DNA from: Blastocystis sp. Blastoise
Taxonomy: Eukaryota; Sar; Bigyra; Opalinata; Blastocystidae
Assembly (NCBI GenBank): GCA_039096225.1
Contig: JBBPEB010000009.1
Location: forward strand, 1,625,001-1,689,000
Direction of reading: 5' to 3'
DNA: 64,000 bases
Below, piece after piece: positions 58,429 through 64,000 of the stretch. The position numbers and the translations under genes were made by a program. Under the pieces are notes generated by a model. It saw nothing but the letters and a program-made list of their open reading frames with translations, searched no databases and was not told the origin of the DNA. The first letter of the stretch is position 1, and every line of letters begins with the position of its first letter.

Positions 58429-58746
58429 TATATATATATATAGAGTCGTACAAGATATTTAATGGTTTTACAAGGTATTCTAGAAACATCTGATTGGAAA
58501 CAAGTATATATATATAATATATATATAGTATATTATAACTATATATAACTATAAATCTATATATAACTATATATAACTATAAATCTATATCTATATAAAT
58601 ATAAATATATCTATATATAGGATCTTTATAGACATAAGGATATATATGAATGTTTGCATAGTCTTATGTATATAGAAGGAGTAGAAGAAACAGCTCGAAA
58701 AACAGCGGATGAACTGGTTGTTCAATTCTTAGAATATTTACAATAA
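56704..58746 (+). CDS. WW-domain SPIN90/Ldb17/Dip1-family Arp2/3 regulator
   Basis: 382 residues from exons 56704-56854, 56945-57079, 57163-57242, 57400-57457, 57499-57560, 57601-57640, 57716-57787, 57830-57918, 57963-58026, 58066-58130, 58193-58339, 58444-58503, 58621-58746. Residues about 7-40 form a WW domain (W.KYSQP...VYFYNTITGESTWDIP). The C-terminal half matches the SPIN90 leucine-rich domain: LLLFILVFLGEVFST, FYTNDIHMLIDIIIREVQDL, YLMVLQGILETSDW, YRHKDIYECL. By family (Dip1, SPIN90) this domain activates Arp2/3 to start linear actin filaments at endocytic sites. Intron 57919-57962 is only 44 bp. Exon 57163-57242 ends in hydrophobic residues and is the least certain. Confidence 0.85.
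58341..58424. repeat. (TA)n dinucleotide repeat in intron
   Basis: About 84 bp of alternating ta immediately after the donor of the intron following exon 58193-58339. Confidence 0.92.
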
Positions 58747-59249
58747 TATATATATATATAAGTAAAACAATTCTTATTATTATTTTTCATCACTCTCTTC
58801 ATTTATAAATTTATATGTATAAATATATATATAATCAATATACATCCAAATAGATATACATAGTTTTTAAAATATATATGTATATACATAATCATTTTAT
58901 TTTCCTTACTTTTTTTGTATTTACATATTTATATATATATATGTTTTTTTTTGAAATATTTATACTAAATATATATATGAATTCATCATATTATTTGAAA
59001 TTTGTTTGTTCTAGTATTTATTTTATTACTTACTATTTCAATATATATTTAACTATGCATAAAATGATATCCTTAATAAGGATAATATATCATGTAATTC
59101 ATTCTTTGATATATATGTTTCAAGTCATATATTCATTAAAAAAATAACAAAAACAACAATAAATAATTATATATTTGAACAAGAAAAATTAGATAATAAT
59201 AAAGTAATTAGGATATATATATTAATAAGAATTAAAAAAAGAGAATAGT
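58747..59249. other. Convergent intergenic region
   Basis: Spacer between the 3' ends of the SPIN90-like (+) and VPS51 (-) genes. Reading frames here are low-complexity. Nothing else recognised. Confidence 0.55.
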
Positions 59250-63791
<4,542 letters not shown>

Positions 63792-64000
63792 GGTAGAGAA
63801 TTTCGTGAATAGTCTCAGAACAAATCTAATCTTTAAAAAAATGCAAAAAAAAGATTATCTGTTTAGTGATTGATAATTGAAAATTTTGCATCTAATTTCT
63901 ATGACTTTTTAGATCACTTTTCAAACATAACAACTGAAAAAAGCTGAAAATGTTTTGTGTTTTAAAGACTTTTCTTTTATTAATTTTTAAGATTACATTT

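Overview
This is nuclear DNA of a very AT-rich, intron-rich eukaryote, most likely an early-diverging fungus. Fungal-type genes include a Pho84-type phosphate transporter, an RRG7-like nuclease-fold protein and a 3-ketoacyl-CoA reductase. CNOT11, FAIM-like and AT-AC intron features are absent from yeast and suggest a basal lineage. The extreme AT content, (TAA)n and (TTTA)n repeats and poly-Asn/Ser tracts resemble Neocallimastigomycota (anaerobic gut fungi). That assignment is an inference; a poly-Asn-rich amoebozoan is less likely but not excluded. Nearly all introns run from GTATAT to ATATAG. I rebuilt genes by joining exons so that phase and family alignment both hold; exon coordinates are in each entry.

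Layout. 1-4058: 3' part of RPB1 (+). 4336-5668: ribose-5-phosphate isomerase (-). 6214-6906: protein with three ubiquitin-like domains (-). 7208-8449: ribosomal protein L3 (+). 8617-9518: divergent Sar1-like GTPase (-). 10449-11855: very-long-chain 3-ketoacyl-CoA reductase (+). 12501-14544: succinyl-CoA ligase beta (-). 15956-18655: phosphate-type MFS transporter (-). 19132-20824: RRG7-like protein (-). 20882: tRNA-Glu. 21216-22862: type II membrane glycosyltransferase-like protein (-). 24858-29689: 23-exon leucine-rich repeat gene (-). 30388: tRNA-Thr. 32570-36859: XPG/asteroid-type PIN protein with poly-Asn tail (-). 37034-38431: DNA element with 450-bp terminal inverted repeats. 39333-40855: METTL18/Hpm1-like histidine methyltransferase (-). 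40968: tRNA-Ser. 41201-44184: SMYD-type SET/MYND methyltransferase (-). 45542-48131: FAIM-like protein with NPF motifs (+). 49107-51189: unrecognised membrane protein (-). 51453-53236: divergent sirtuin (+). 53859-56265: CNOT11 (+). 56704-58746: WW + SPIN90/Dip1 protein (+). 59250-63791: VPS51 (-).

The genes are ordinary housekeeping, membrane-traffic, actin, mRNA-decay and chromatin/translation-modification functions; there is no operon-like logic. The least ordinary items are the long-TIR element, strong enrichment of CCGCGG and related GC-rich words east of about 26 kb, an AT-AC intron in the METTL18 gene, several introns without usable GT-AG ends, and the LRR gene in which nearly every repeat is its own exon.
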